Shown in pieces: positions 22,186 through 33,745 of a stretch of DNA of 64,000 nt. The stretch lies in NCBI RefSeq assembly GCF_019320115.1, contig NC_089587.1, positions 80,955,957 through 81,019,956 of the forward strand, read 5' to 3'. A model generated the notes under the pieces. It made no database searches. It worked only from the letters and a program-made list of their open reading frames with translations, and was not told where the DNA came from. The number at the start of each line of letters is the position of its first letter. Position 1 is the stretch's first letter. The translations under genes were made by a program, and so were the position numbers. Source of the stretch: Miscanthus floridulus. Taxonomy: Eukaryota > Streptophyta > Magnoliopsida > Poales > Poaceae.

Positions 22186-24095
22186 TGAAAGCTCTAGTTT
22201 GGTTTTGGTTAATTGATGAAACCCTAAGTGCTAACCTAGTTTATCAAAGTAATCATGAGATAGGTAGCACTATTCCAAGTGATGAAGCAATGACGAAGAT
22301 CATGACAATGGTGATGGCATGGGTATGATCAAAGGCTTGAACTTGGAAAAGAAGAAAGAGAAAAACAAAAGGCTCAAGGCAAAGGTATAAAATGTAGGAG
22401 CCATTTTGTCTTAGTGATCAAGACACTTAGTGAGTGTGATCACATTTAGGATAGATAGCCATACTATTAAGAGGAGTGAAAACTCGTATCGAAATGCGGT
22501 TATCAAAGTGCCACTAGATGCTCTAATTCATTGCACATACATTTAGGATCTAGTGGAGTGCTAACACCCTTGATAATATTTGTGAAAATATGCTAACACA
22601 TAGTGCACAAGGTGATACACTTGGTGGTTGGCACATTTGAGCAAGGGTGAAGGAGATAGAGATGATAGAAGGTCAGTTTTGCTAGTTTTACAACTGACCG
22701 GACGCTGGTCTCAGGGGGACCGACGTGTCCAGTCAGGTGTGGCAGTGATAACTTGGTGTCGGTCATGCGGCCGGACGCTGGGCCTCTGACTGACCAGACG
22801 CTGGAAGGCTACGTTCGGTCAGAGCTGACGTAGCTGCACAGAAGTCAGGCTAACTGACCGGACGCTTGTTGTGTCCGGTCAAGTGCGACCGGACATGTCC
22901 GGTCGAAGAAATGCGTCCCTAGGAGCTTACTGGAAATGACCGGACGCTGATAGCGTCCGGTCACTTTCTAACTGACGTGTCCGGTCAAGTCTTGACCGTT
23001 GAGATCCGTTGGGTCCTGTTGAACGTAGAATGACACGTGGCCGCCATCGGGCGACCGGACGCTGAGCCCTGTGTCCGGTCAGTAGGACCGGAGCATCCGA
23101 TCACCCTGATCAGTGCCCAGTGAAGGGGTACAATGACTCTATTTTGTGGGGGCTTCTATTTAAGCCCCATGGCCGGCTCAAGCTCTAACTCTTGCACATT
23201 TTCATTGACATAGCAACCTTGTGAGCTTAGCCAAAGCACTCCCACTCATCTCCTATCATTGATCCATCATCTTTTGTGAGATTGGGAGAGAATCCAAGTG
23301 CATTGCTTGAGTGATTGCATCTAGAGGCACTTGGTATTCATGTTGCGCTGTGGATTTCGCTTGTTACTCTTGGTGGTTGCCACCACCTAGACGGCTTGGT
23401 GTAGTGGTGGAGGATCGACATGAGTTGGAGATTGTTCAGTGGCCGTCTCCAGGTGATTGTGAGGGGAGTTGTACCTTCCCCAGGCGGTGTGCCGAAAGGT
23501 AACTCTAGTGAATTGCTTATGTCATTGAGTTACCTCACTTGTGGGTAGGTTCTTACGGTGTCCAATCAGTGTCGACGAGGTTCAGTGAAACACCTCTTAG
23601 CCGCCGAACCACTAAGTGTTGGTCGACACAACTGAGGACTAGCATGTTGGCAAGCACTGTGAACCTCGGGAGAAAATCGGTTGTCTCTTAGTCATTTATA
23701 TTCTCCCGATGATTGGTGTAATCTTCATCTTGTGATTGGTTCATTCCTCTACACAACAGGTATAATCATCCTACTCACTCACTTACATTCTTGCAAACTA
23801 GTTGTAGCAAGCTCTTTAGTGTAATTAGAATTGAGAGCTTGCTTTGTTATTTTAAGTTCATCTAGTGAAGATCTTTAGAGTAGCAAGATTGAGAACTCTT
23901 AGTGAGTAGTAACATTGCAAGTTGTGTGCCTAATAATCATTGCTACTAGAATTATTGGATAGGTGGCTTGCAACCCTTGTAGAGCTAGAGCAAGTTTGCA
24001 TTTCGCCATTTGTCATACTAATCAAATTGCTCTAGTTGATTTGTAGAAATTAAATAGGCTATTCACCCCCCCTCTAGCCATATTAGGCCCTTTCA
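22186..24095 (+). repeat. 3' LTR of the copia element
   Basis: It is about 1910 bp and collinear with the 5' LTR. It retains regularly repeated GACCGGACGCT and GTCCGGTCA motifs (about 22690-23120) that may be regulatory. The frame at 23311-23502 is an LTR artefact. Confidence 0.95.
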
Positions 24096-24503
24096 CCATC
24101 CCCTTGAGCGGTGTCCTCCTCGTCATCATCATCTTCCACTACAATGACCTCCATATCTTCTGGCTCTTCCTGAAGTTACTTAGGCGTAGGTGTAGGTGTA
24201 GGTGCTAGCCGGGGCGTTCCCCTGGCTCCTAGGATTCCTCATCACATGGTTCCATAGGTTCATACAAGGAACAAGGCGGATAGTAGCCTTCGGTGCTGAT
24301 GCGAGCGGTCTTGTTGGCATGAGGCATCTACAGAATTTAGATTGAGTTAGAATAGAAGCAATAATTTTTATAATAGAGTGAGGCAAAAGGAGCATAAAAT
24401 TTAGCACATGACCAGAGAGAGGTAGTAAGCATGAAATGCAGTGGAGCAAAAGAGGCTAAAACGATCATTACTAACTAGGCTTGTGTCCTACAGTTCAACA
24501 CGA
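24096..24503 (-). pseudogene. Gypsy leader with decayed upstream ORF, right part
   Basis: On the minus strand from about 24330: MPHANKTARISTEGYYPP, then after a stop and a shift a Pro-Thr repeat and the acidic stretch EVIVVEDDDDEEDTAQ (about 24105-24160) that runs into the copia target site. Together with 12950-13639 it would be a reading frame of more than 300 codons between PBS and gag. Confidence 0.5.
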
Positions 24504-24514
24504 CTCTGATACCA
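24504..24514 (-). promoter_or_regulatory. PBS of the gypsy element (initiator Met tRNA)
   Basis: On the minus strand TGGTATCAGAG lies three bases after the LTR end GGTGTGACA. This fixes the element's orientation and confirms that the right-hand LTR is the 5' one. Confidence 0.88.
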
Positions 24515-24517
24515 ATA

Positions 24518-27070
24518 TGTCACACCCAATTTTAAGGATAAAATGGGATGCATAATCTTATGTTCACCTAGAGATCTGTCACACACATAAGCCGACAAAT
24601 TATAGAAAGTACCATCACAAGTGTTTATTACATCACGAATATTATCACATAGTCTTCACATAAATAATATCAGGAAATATAATGATAACTCTCTCGTAGA
24701 AGCTCCATAGCACAGGGACGTCAACTGCTTAACCACAAGACTAGTAATCCTTAGGAAAGTCATCATTATAATAGCAATCTGTTACCTATCCTGGATTTTT
24801 ATATAAATAATGAAAATAAACAAGCGTAAGTACATGTCATACTCAACAAGTGTAACATGGGGTTCATGAGGCTCAAAAGACTTGACACAGGTTTAACAGC
24901 ATTTAGCTTTTAGTTGTCACTATTTTAGCTAATGAATAGCATCAAGTTGTCATAAACCCAATAAAAACACATGATCAAGTAAACATGAATAATATATAGC
25001 AAAAATAATTAATTAATAGTGATCATCTATTCCATAAGGGTTCCAAGGCCACTCGTGACCATGAACACTGGCTGATATAAAGTTTTACACTCTGCAGAGG
25101 TTGTACACTTTCACTGTGAGTCATGATTACCCATATGCCTAGGTTTATAACTCTCAAAACACTTCTAAGGTGAGCAGGTAAGGTTCACCATCAAGTCTTT
25201 CAAAGGTTCATCTAACAAGTTAGGGTCCGCTAGGATTCCAATTGGCAAACAGATGTAGAGCTCCGCTTCCTAATGGCACATTCCGCATAGGCTATACACA
25301 TAAAGACAGAGGCCGCACTATACCCAATTCGGCAAGCCCTTTTTGCGCCATGAAGGTAACCACTAATAAGCTAGAAAAGGTCCTCATACTTGACCAAAGC
25401 TAGAGCCATGTGGCCCTCATAGTTGTACTGTAAGTCCTGGTGACCACTTACAAATAAGTTCTTAGGGAGAGAAATCTAGAGCATCTGGAAAATAGCCAAA
25501 CACTCTAGCCCCCTTTAACCATGTTGTTAAAAGTTATCTTTTAGTGTTTATTGCATATACCATTAGTCAAGTTATAAGATCATGGTTTTAGTTGAGCACT
25601 AGCATCACTACCCAATGCAATATCCCACGAGTGACAAGGAATCCAAGATATCAAACAACTAGGAAATTTACTACGGTTGCCAAGGTAGACACATGCATAT
25701 GATTAAGTTGTTATTAAAGTGAATAGGACAACAAGGATGATCCCTTGCTATACTTGCCTTGATCAAAGTGTTCTTGCTAATCCTGGTCGTCAAAGTAGTA
25801 CTCTTGATCTCCCACGAATCGCTCACTGTCTATACTCGATCAATACAGCAACACACAAGCATCCAGACGCAATCATGCATAGCAAACAAAGGCTATCGAC
25901 TTAGGAACAGTACACCAACACCATAGAATCAAGATGAAAAGTTTATAAAACAAATCTACATCTCGCTATGAACACACAAAGATCACAAAAATCAAAGCTA
26001 TAACGAATAAGTTATGAATTAAACAAGTTTTCCTTTAGTAAAATAATAGATTAAACCTAATCTTAAATTTTAAAAGTTGAAAACATGTTTAACAATAGCA
26101 TGAGTATGTAGATTACGCTATTATGAATCTAACGCAACTTGAACAGATCAAAATGGAGTTAAAACAAAGAAATTATAGCTTAAATAAGATTAGTGGCAAA
26201 ACTGTAAATAGATGGATCTAATTTTTGGAATAAAAAGAAATAAAAATGATTTTAAATCTAACCGAGGGACTATGGGTTTGAATATAGAAAAGTCTAGGGG
26301 CTCTTTAACAAAAGTAGCAGCTGAAAGGGTATGCCGTGATATGGACGGTTGGATCGAGATTTAACGACAGAGATTAGAAGATGGGAAGGGAGAGGACCCG
26401 GCTGGCTGGAGAAGAAAGCCAGTGCGGCGGCTGCCATGGTCGGTGGCGAGAAAACCTCATCGGCATTCGTTGATTCAGCGGTACAGGCCACCGTTTGACT
26501 CAGGACCGGTACGGAACAAAAGAGGAGGGAATGACGAACTCACCAAGATCGAAAACGAAGGCGGGAATAGATCGAAGATGATAAGCAGCTCAGAACAGCG
26601 GCGGATCTCCTGCAGACATCGACGACAAGGGGTGAGCAAACCAAAATGGGAAAAAGTGAAAGAAGGGTCTCGGTGGCTTCGCAAGCTCGATGCGAAGCTC
26701 GGCGAAAAGCTTACGGCTGTGTTGAAGCGACGGAATCGCGAGGCGAGTTCGATGGCGGTGGGTTAGGGCTTGCGGTGGCACTGTGAGCTCGAATTGAGGC
26801 TGCACGAGCTAGGGTTCGAGATGAGGGTGATGCGGCACGGATGCTCAACTTATGTAAGGGGGCTCGGCGTGGGGCGCACACCAAATCGCGAAGAAATTGG
26901 GAGAGGCAGCGGATTCCTTCGGGAGGAGTCCGGCTCGAACACAAGCTGGAGGTGAGGGATGACGCTGACAGAGCGGGCCCACCTATAGGTGACTCAAGGC
27001 ATGGGCCAGAGCTATCAAACAAGGGAAGAAGGGTGTGATGGGCGCCTGCGCTGGGCTTTAGCCCTAGTTG
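24518..27070 (-). repeat. Truncated 5' LTR of the gypsy element
   Basis: Homology to 4956-7486 is continuous from TGTCACACCC at 24518 to CCCTAGTTG at 27070, then stops abruptly. About 355 bp that should include the U3 start (equivalent of 7487-7841) is missing. The next base begins a different repeat. Confidence 0.9.
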
Positions 27071-29420
27071 TGTAACACCTCTGGTGGTACGAGCTCATTT
27101 AGCACCGAGATTTAGGTCTAAGAAAAATTTCTGGAACGAGTTTCTTGGATTTTTTATTTAAAACATACTTGAAGTGATAAGTGAATCCTATGTGACTCAG
27201 TTTTGTGAACTCAAATAAATGCCCAAGTTAAATTACTCAGTGCGTAAAGATATTTAGGAATGTCTGACAATAATTCTAGCAAATAGATGGCGAATGGCTT
27301 GTTCTGTTGGATTGAGCGTGAAAACCTAATTTTTAAATAAAATAAAATATAACTTGTAATTAGAACTTAAATAAAAATTTGAAGTGCAAGTTGGTAGTTA
27401 AAAATGCAACTGTTGGTTTGGTGAATGGATATTGTTCCATGGTTTTTTGATAGCTCAAAAATTGAATTAGAAATTAAAAATTAGCCCTTTTCGTTGAATC
27501 GATAAAAATTTGAAGTTGTGTTGAAAGTACACTTTTTGGCGATTTATAAAATGCAAAATAATTAAATAACGCCCTGCTGTTTGATTCTACTTGTTTGGTT
27601 TGATAGACTGGTAGTGTGGACTTCTGATTGGAGGATTTGCTTGGGCCTCAATCGCGATCAATCGCAGCACTTGATTAGCTTTTAAATTCGTGCGCATCAC
27701 TACTCACCGTCGAATGGCTCGGCCTACGGTCACCGCGTGCACTGCCTGCTAGCCGTATGGCCGACGTGGTGCTCCGCCCACCGCACGAGCCACCTACCAA
27801 GCCATGCTAGATGTCGTCACGTAGCCTGCTGCATCACGACATCGCGCTGCTGTGTGTGCGTGGCCGCACGCGGGCACGCTTTAATGCTCTGCCGCTCTCT
27901 CTTTCGCGCACCTGAGGCGCCCATGGTCACGCCGCCTGTTGTCGGCCCCTTTTCCCCCCGCTTGCGAGCGCGTGTGTGCCCCTCGGCCCCGCGCTGGACC
28001 TGTTGCTCCACGGCGCCCATCTCCTCGCCGCGTCCGGAGCGTAGCACCGTGACCATCGCCACGTCGTCGACCTCCAAGCTGCGCTGCTCTTCTCTGAGCC
28101 GCGCCGTCGCTTTCGCCGCGTTGAGCCACCTTGCCTTCGCGCCATGGACGCCGTAGCCTCGCCACCGCGTCATCGTGAGACGTCCTTCTCATCGCCGGAG
28201 ATCCACGTCGTGCCGCCAACCCCGACGCGCCCTGCTCTAGGTCTATGACGTCGTCGCCGACCCTCCCTCGTGAGCGCGCATGCCCCGTGGCCTCGCGCTG
28301 GTCCACAGCTCCCATGGCGCTACCCCTCCCGAGCCCCGCGTTGCCTCACGCCTCGTTCCCGTCGTGGCGGCGCCACCGCCGACCCTGCCACCGTCACGCC
28401 TTGCTATGGCCGCTTCCACCGGCGCCACCACGCGCGCGAGCACGCCATGCCCGTGCCCGGATGCGCCGTGCCCGCCACCATGGCTCGCGTGGGCAGGCTG
28501 CCAGGGGCCGGCTCAGGTCTTGCCGCAGCCAGCCCGTGGTCACGTGGGCTCCCGTGAACCTCGCCGGTGGGCTTCCCGCCGCCGCCGTGCTTTCCCCGGC
28601 CGGGATTGACCGCCGGCCTGTGCCTCCACTCCGTGCTCTGCTTTTGGGGAGAGAGAGCAGGTGAGAAAGTGTGAATAGGAACTAATATAGGGTTCTAGGT
28701 ATAAATTACATAACTCATATAAATAGTGCTCTGGATCTCAGGTTGAATAGAGAAAAGCGTGGGGTCCTTTCTGCAAAAATGCATGCCGTGCCTGGGCCAC
28801 GCCACGTGGGCCAGCCTGTTGGGCCGCTCGCCCTGCCCCTCCGCAGCCGCGGCCTGCTCCGCGCCCCGCCTAGGCCGTTCGCGCCGCGATGGGCCTCGCG
28901 CGCCGCACGCCCTATCTAGGCCGGCCTTGTGCCACTAGGCCGTGCCTGGCCAGTAGGCTGCGCGCGCCTGTGGGCCGAGCCGCGCTGCCGGACTACCGCC
29001 GCACTTGGGCCGCGTGTGCACGGACTCCCGCCTTAGGCCGCTGGGCCGAATAGGTGGCCGCTGGCCCCTTTAGTTTTCTAAGCAATTGTTAGTTTAGTTT
29101 CAGAAATAAACTTGTAAAATCAATATAAATTTGTGCAGTTGTCCAAAAATTATGAAATCAATTTTGTTAAGCTCCTAAAATCATGATATATCTATTAGCA
29201 TAATTGGTTCATCTAGTTTTAAAATGTTTCCAGGGTTGTTCTAATTATTTTAAAATGTTTAATATTGTTAAAATGTGAACTGGTGGGAATTTTTGTGAGA
29301 AAATGGTGATAGTGTTGACTCTAAAAATTTTACAGTAAATTTCTAATATTAACAAAATATTATTAGTCTATTGGTTCTTCACTTAACAAAATAATATTAG
29401 TCTATTGTTTCAGAGCATAG
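27071..29420. mobile_element. Probable LTR fragment of another gypsy element
   Basis: The sequence starts TGTAACACCTCTGG exactly at the truncation point, which resembles a plus-orientation LTR start. It has an A+T-rich part (27100-27690), a very C+G-rich part (27700-29060) and an A+T-rich tail. I cannot fix its right end, no PBS or pol is seen, and no AGTTG target duplication was found downstream. The many open frames on both strands at 27730-28660 follow base composition and match no family I know. Confidence 0.45.
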
Positions 29421-29861
29421 AGCATACTACACGATGACGCGGCTCCGTTTTTTTCCAAAGAAAGAAAACAACATGCCTCGCCGTTAATTTAGGAAGACTA
29501 GGCTGCTGCTCTCAAGGTTCAGTAACCCAAAAAAAAAAAAACGAACTTGCTGGTATGCTGCTTACCTGTCGAATTGTTCTAACTGATGGCTGAACTGCAC
29601 TGCTGCTAATCGCCAGAATATTAAGCTATTATGAATTGATGGGCAGCTGCTGCTGTAGGAACCAATCCTATATGAGATATTTAGCCCAAGCAAATGCATA
29701 CACAGGCTAACTGAAGATCGTCCGTTCCTGGGACACGTCTTGCAGGAAACTAACAACAGATATTGGTATATTTGTTCAACAAATCTTGGAGGGAAGCAAA
29801 CAGTAAGAAATCATCACTCACATTTGTAAGCACCTGAAACCCTTCTGAAGCACAGGGATGG
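29421..29861 (-). other. Unassigned; possible decayed exon
   Basis: On the minus strand a segment at about 29568-29655 is preceded by TTCCTACAG and followed by GTAAGC, a plausible acceptor and donor, with one open phase ending HQLEQFDR. No protein family is recognised and only this single exon is suggestive. Confidence 0.2.
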
Positions 29862-29869
29862 TTGGTAAT

Positions 29870-30145
29870 TAGGGATGAAAACGGATCGGATACGGACGGA
29901 TATCACCGACATTACATTTGTTTTCATATTTCTGTCCGGATTCGGATTCGAATACGGATAGTGTCAACTATGTCGGATAGGATACGATTGGATATCGACA
30001 TCATAAATATGCGATTTGAGTATTCAGATACGGATACGGTATCGGATGCTGGATATCCGGACTCGGATACGGACAGATCTCAACCCCTCTAAACGGATTC
30101 GGTTTCGAATACGGTCGGAAAATATCCGTACCGTTTTCATCCCTA
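29870..30145 (+). mobile_element. hAT-type MITE, copy A
   Basis: The 276-bp element has ends TAGGGATGAAAACGGA and ACCGTTTTCATCCCTA and a perfect 8-bp target duplication TTGGTAAT (29862-29869, 30146-30153), the hAT size. Inside it is rich in CGGATACGGA-type repeats. Confidence 0.93.
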
Positions 30146-30153
30146 TTGGTAAT

Positions 30154-30949
30154 GGTAAGCAACATGGTGATGGGCTGCCAATCATAATCATAACCCTAGC
30201 ATAGGAAGCCACACAAATTTTTGAGATAGAGAAAGACGCTCCAGTGTCACAAAATCCACAGTTTCTAGAACTAAGCATTGATGAAGTATGGTAAATCCCA
30301 TTTCAACAGTGGAGGAAAGAAACCTAACATATGGGTTCTGAACATGAATCTTTGGAAAAAGTTAAATAAAAGTTTAACATGTGGGTTCCGAAGATGGTAT
30401 TCACAAATAAGGAATATATGGTAGATACACAAATAAGGAATATGTAATTGCTATGACTAACGTATGCTACGCTGATTTCACAGATACTAGCGGAGGCCTT
30501 TACTTTTTATCAAAATCATCCAAATTTGATGTCCTTATGTGACACTCAACAAGCATACCTGGTGTTGTGGGTGCTCATCGCTGCAGATCTGGACGCCTGG
30601 GTGCCAGGGTGGAGGCAGGAGCGAGCGCGGCGGGTCCAGGTCAGAGGTTGTCAAGACGGAGGCGCAGGGCATAGGGCGGTAGGCATAGACGGCGGCTCCA
30701 TCGTCACGGACAGCTTGGAGGAGGGTCGAGGCACGTCCCGCAGCGGCGGGCCTTGGGGACCCGCCTAGATGACCGGCGGCATGCCCGAGGCCGCGCCTTG
30801 GAGGGCCGGTGGCCGGCGGCTGGCCTAGGCCAGCGCACGGGAGGGGCCGTTGCCGCTCGTGAGTTGGGGGCGGCGAACGACATCGAACCTGCGGGCGGCA
30901 GCCGGACTGCGCGAGGAAGAGAAGCGAGAGAGAGAGAGAGAGACTGGGT
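30154..30949 (-). other. Possible gene 5' fragment (minus strand)
   Basis: The right part (30560-30950) is C+G-rich; on the minus strand it begins with a CT-repeat leader like a 5' UTR and ends with a good donor AG|GTATGC at about 30561. Short ORFs only, no family recognised. The left part (30154-30550) is A+T-rich with a repeated CACAAATAAGGAATAT at about 30400-30440. Confidence 0.25.
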
Positions 30950-30957
30950 GCGGCGAT

Positions 30958-31227
30958 TAAGGGTGAAAACGGTACAGATATTTTTCGCCCGTATTCGAGA
31001 CCGAATTCATTTAGAGAAGTTCAGATCTGTCCGTATTCGAGTCTGGATATTTAAAATCTGATACCGTATCCGTATCCGAATACTCAAATCACATATTTAT
31101 GATTCAGATATCCAATCGTACCATATCCGTCGTGGTTGACACTATCCGTATCCAAATCCGTACAGAAATATAAAAACAAATGTAATATCAGTGATATCCA
31201 TCCGTATTCGATCCGTTTTCATCCCTA
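30958..31227 (-). mobile_element. hAT-type MITE, copy B (inverted relative to copy A)
   Basis: It matches the reverse complement of copy A over its length, with ends TAAGGGTGAAAACGG and CCGTTTTCATCCCTA. The flanks GCGGCGAT (30950-30957) and CCAGCGAT (31229-31236) look like a slightly decayed 8-bp duplication. It sits 812 bp from copy A. Confidence 0.85.
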
Positions 31228-31389
31228 GCCAGCGATGGGAACGAGAGAGATTGGGAAATTTTGTAAGGGCAGGGTGGGTTAGGGTTCAACTGTACTTCGT
31301 TTTCACCGTCGAATTTTGATCAAACGGCTAAGATCGCGGCAGGCTGAGTGGTTGTGGGTTGAATACGTGGAATGGGATAAATTTAAAGT

Positions 31390-32440
31390 TTTTTTCATTT
31401 TCTTTTTCCTTTTTTATACAAAAATTCAAATTTCAAATTTGAGAAATTCAAACGTAATTTTTTTTGACAAAATGATTTCAAATGAAAAAGTTGTCAACTA
31501 TAAAGTTCTATAACTTTTCGAGATCAACTTTCATTTTGGTCCATCCGTGGTCGTTTGAAAAAATCAAAATTCAAATTTAAAAATTCAAACGTAGTTTTAC
31601 TCGACAAAATGATCTCAAATAAAAAATTTGTCAACTACAAACTTCTATAACTTTTTAGATCTACAACTTTTATTTTGGTCATCTTTTCACGTAACTTTGT
31701 TTGAATAATTCAAAATTTAAATTTTAAAAAATAAGTACTTCAAATAATATTTTGAAAGAATAAATGATTTCAGCTAAAAAAGTCATCAACAACAAAGTTG
31801 TAGAAGTCATCAAGATCTACAATTTTTATTTAGGTAATTTGTTCATGCGACAGAGTTATAGTAACATTGTTCACAAATTTTATATATATCTCCAGATATA
31901 TAAAATTTGTGAACAATGTTATTATCACTTTGTCGGATGAAGAAATGACCAAAATAAAAGTTGTAGATCTTGATCAGTTCTACAACTTTTATGTTCATGA
32001 CTTTTTCAGCTGAAATCATTTACTGCTTCAAAATATTATTTGAATTTACCATTTTTTGAAATTCAAATTTTCAGTTGATAAAATAGTTACATGAAAAGAT
32101 GACCAAAATAATAGTTGTAAGAACACAATTAATTGATAGAGCATGATTTAAAAAAATTAGGAAAAAATCATCAAATTTGAAGTTAGTATGAGGGAGAAAG
32201 ACTAGTTCCAAGTTTTTGCCAAAGATTAAAAAGAGAAATCAGAATAATTCAACAATTTAAATATTGGATTTCTAACAGTATTTTGACATAGTAAATGATT
32301 TCAAATGAAAAAGTTATAAACAACAAAGTTCTATAACTTTTCAAGATCTACAACTTTTATTTTGGTCATTTCTCCATCCGAGGTCGTTTAAAAAAATTCA
32401 AATTTTAATGCTTAATTTTTACTATTTCGTGGCGGCGCAA
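31390..32440. repeat. A+T-rich CACTA-interior repeats
   Basis: Diverged tandem copies of the unit with GATTTCAAAT, GTTGTCAACTA, ATAACTTTT and GATCTACAACTTT are present, related to those at 2150-2745. An inverted pair flanks about 31870-31920 (ATATATAAAATTTGTGAACAATGTTA and its mirror side). It is probably the body of an older CACTA element whose termini I cannot place. Confidence 0.6.
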
Positions 32441-32464
32441 CTTGACTTTCATGAAAAAAACTAT

Positions 32465-33535
32465 CACTACTACACAAATCTTTTCCAAGGCGGGCAAAAA
32501 CGATTTTTCGAGGCGGGCATCCCAACCGTCTCGGACCAAAGGTCACGGTAAATCAAACTTTACCAAGGCGGTTGAAATGCCCGCCTCGGTTAATCAAATA
32601 AAAAACAAAAAAGGAAAAAGCACGCAGCCCAAACCGGGTCTGGGCCTGGATCTGGGCTGCGCGCCGCCGCCGCCGGGGTTCCTCGATCTGTCACCGGGGG
32701 AGCTCAATTCGGCCACCATGGACACAGATCCGGCCACCAACGGCGGATCCACCCACCACGGTCACGGATCTGGCCACCATTGGCGGATCCGGCCACCATG
32801 GTAGCCGGAGGAGATGGGGGAGGAGGGCATGTCGCCGCTAGTGGAGGAGCTCGGGGGAGGAGTGTGCCGATGCCGGGGAAGGAGCCAGTGCCACTGGTGT
32901 AGGAGCTCTGGGGAGGAACGCTCCACCACCAGATTCGGTGCCGCCGCCACTGCTCCCACTGCCTAAAGGGTGGTGGAGGGCGCCGCTGCCGCCCAAGAGG
33001 AGAGGGAGAGGCGCCGCTGCCGCCCAAGAGGAGAGGGAGAGGCGCCGCCGTCGCCAGGAAGTCGCCCGCGCTATGAGGGAGAGAGAGGGGAGGGCGAATG
33101 AGGGAGAGAGAGGTGGGCGAGTGAGAGAGGCGTCGGGTGGGGGCGATGGGCGAGTGAGAGAGGCGTCGAGTGGGGACGATGGGAGAGGCGCGGCATCGAG
33201 CTGAGGGTCGGGGTAGTGGAGGGAGTGAGTGAAACCCTAACCTTCCCCAGTATATATATATTCAAGGTGTGTATTGGCTGGTTTGGGCTTTTCTCATTGC
33301 TAGTGGGCTTGGCCACAATTAAAAAGGCCCGCCTCCGAAAATGAGTGTATTTTTTGGTTAATAGATTTTAGGACGTCTCCGCAAATCGATTTTGCGAGGC
33401 GGTTGATTGTGACCGTCTCGGTTAATAAAATTGCCCACCTCGGTTAATCCCAGGCATTAATCGAGGCAGTTGAAATTCCCACCCACCTCCGAGGCTATTT
33501 TGAAAACGCTGCGCAAAAGATTTTACGTAGTAGTG
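32465..33535. mobile_element. Short non-autonomous CACTA element
   Basis: The ends are CACTACTACACAAATCTTTT and its near complement AAAAGATTTTACGTAGTAGTG, with a perfect 3-bp TSD TAT (32462-32464, 33536-33538). Subterminal motifs GAGGCGGGC and CCGTCTCGG occur at both ends. The C+G-rich centre (32630-33230) contains repeated CGGATCTGGCCACCA and GGAGAGGCGCCGC blocks and no transposase. Confidence 0.92.
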
Positions 33536-33539
33536 TATC

Positions 33540-33745
33540 ACTCTCATGAAAATAGATAATTTCGTGGCCGGGTAGTCATTTTCATGAGGGGGTACTAAAT
33601 ACTCTCACGAAAATAGTTGATTTCATGACGGTGTGTGGAGCACTCTCATGAAAATAAGTTTTCGTTGCGGGATTTACATCACCCTCATGAAAACTATTAT
33701 TTTCATGAGAGTGCGTTTTCCACTCTCACGAAAAACTGTCCCCTT
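33540..33745. repeat. Subterminal repeats of an older CACTA family
   Basis: Six or more alternating copies of ACTCTCATGAAAA occur, a motif set different from both intact CACTA elements. One further copy (TTTCATGAAAA) lies left of the nested element at 32447, so the 1.07-kb element inserted into this older one. Confidence 0.7.

Larger units (their letters stand above)
13644..24095 (+). mobile_element. Complete Ty1/copia retrotransposon (SIRE/Maximus-like)
   Basis: The element is bounded by a perfect 5-bp target duplication CCATC (13639-13643 and 24096-24100). It has two LTRs of about 1.9 kb (13644-15547, 22186-24095) that start TGAAAGCTC and end CCTTTCA (CCTTTCG in the 5' copy), an initiator-Met PBS, a long gag, pol in copia order (PR, IN, RT, RH), about 1.2 kb of non-coding sequence and a PPT. 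Long gag with coiled-coil, long LTRs and the extra 3' space suggest the SIRE/Maximus lineage (inference). All ORFs carry breaks, so it is not autonomous. Confidence 0.95.
4956..27070 (-). mobile_element. Ty3/gypsy chromovirus (Tekay/Del-like), split and truncated
   Basis: This minus-strand LTR retrotransposon has its 3' LTR at 4956-7841, a polypurine tract next to it, pol and gag remnants at 7919-12288, a leader with decayed coding sequence, an initiator-Met PBS at 24504-24514 and a truncated 5' LTR at 24518-27070. Domain order (gag, PR, RT, RH, IN, chromodomain), LTR length near 2.9 kb and the PBS all fit the Tekay/Del lineage. Every coding region has stops and frameshifts. A Ty1/copia element (13644-24095) is inserted in the leader. 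The 5' LTR lacks about 355 bp of its outer end, so no target duplication can be checked. Confidence 0.9.

Noticed and set aside
27737..28664. Long overlapping open frames on both strands (up to 144 codons)
   Set aside because: The block is extremely C+G-rich, so stops are rare in every frame. No frame shows conserved motifs and the block lies in an LTR-like fragment.
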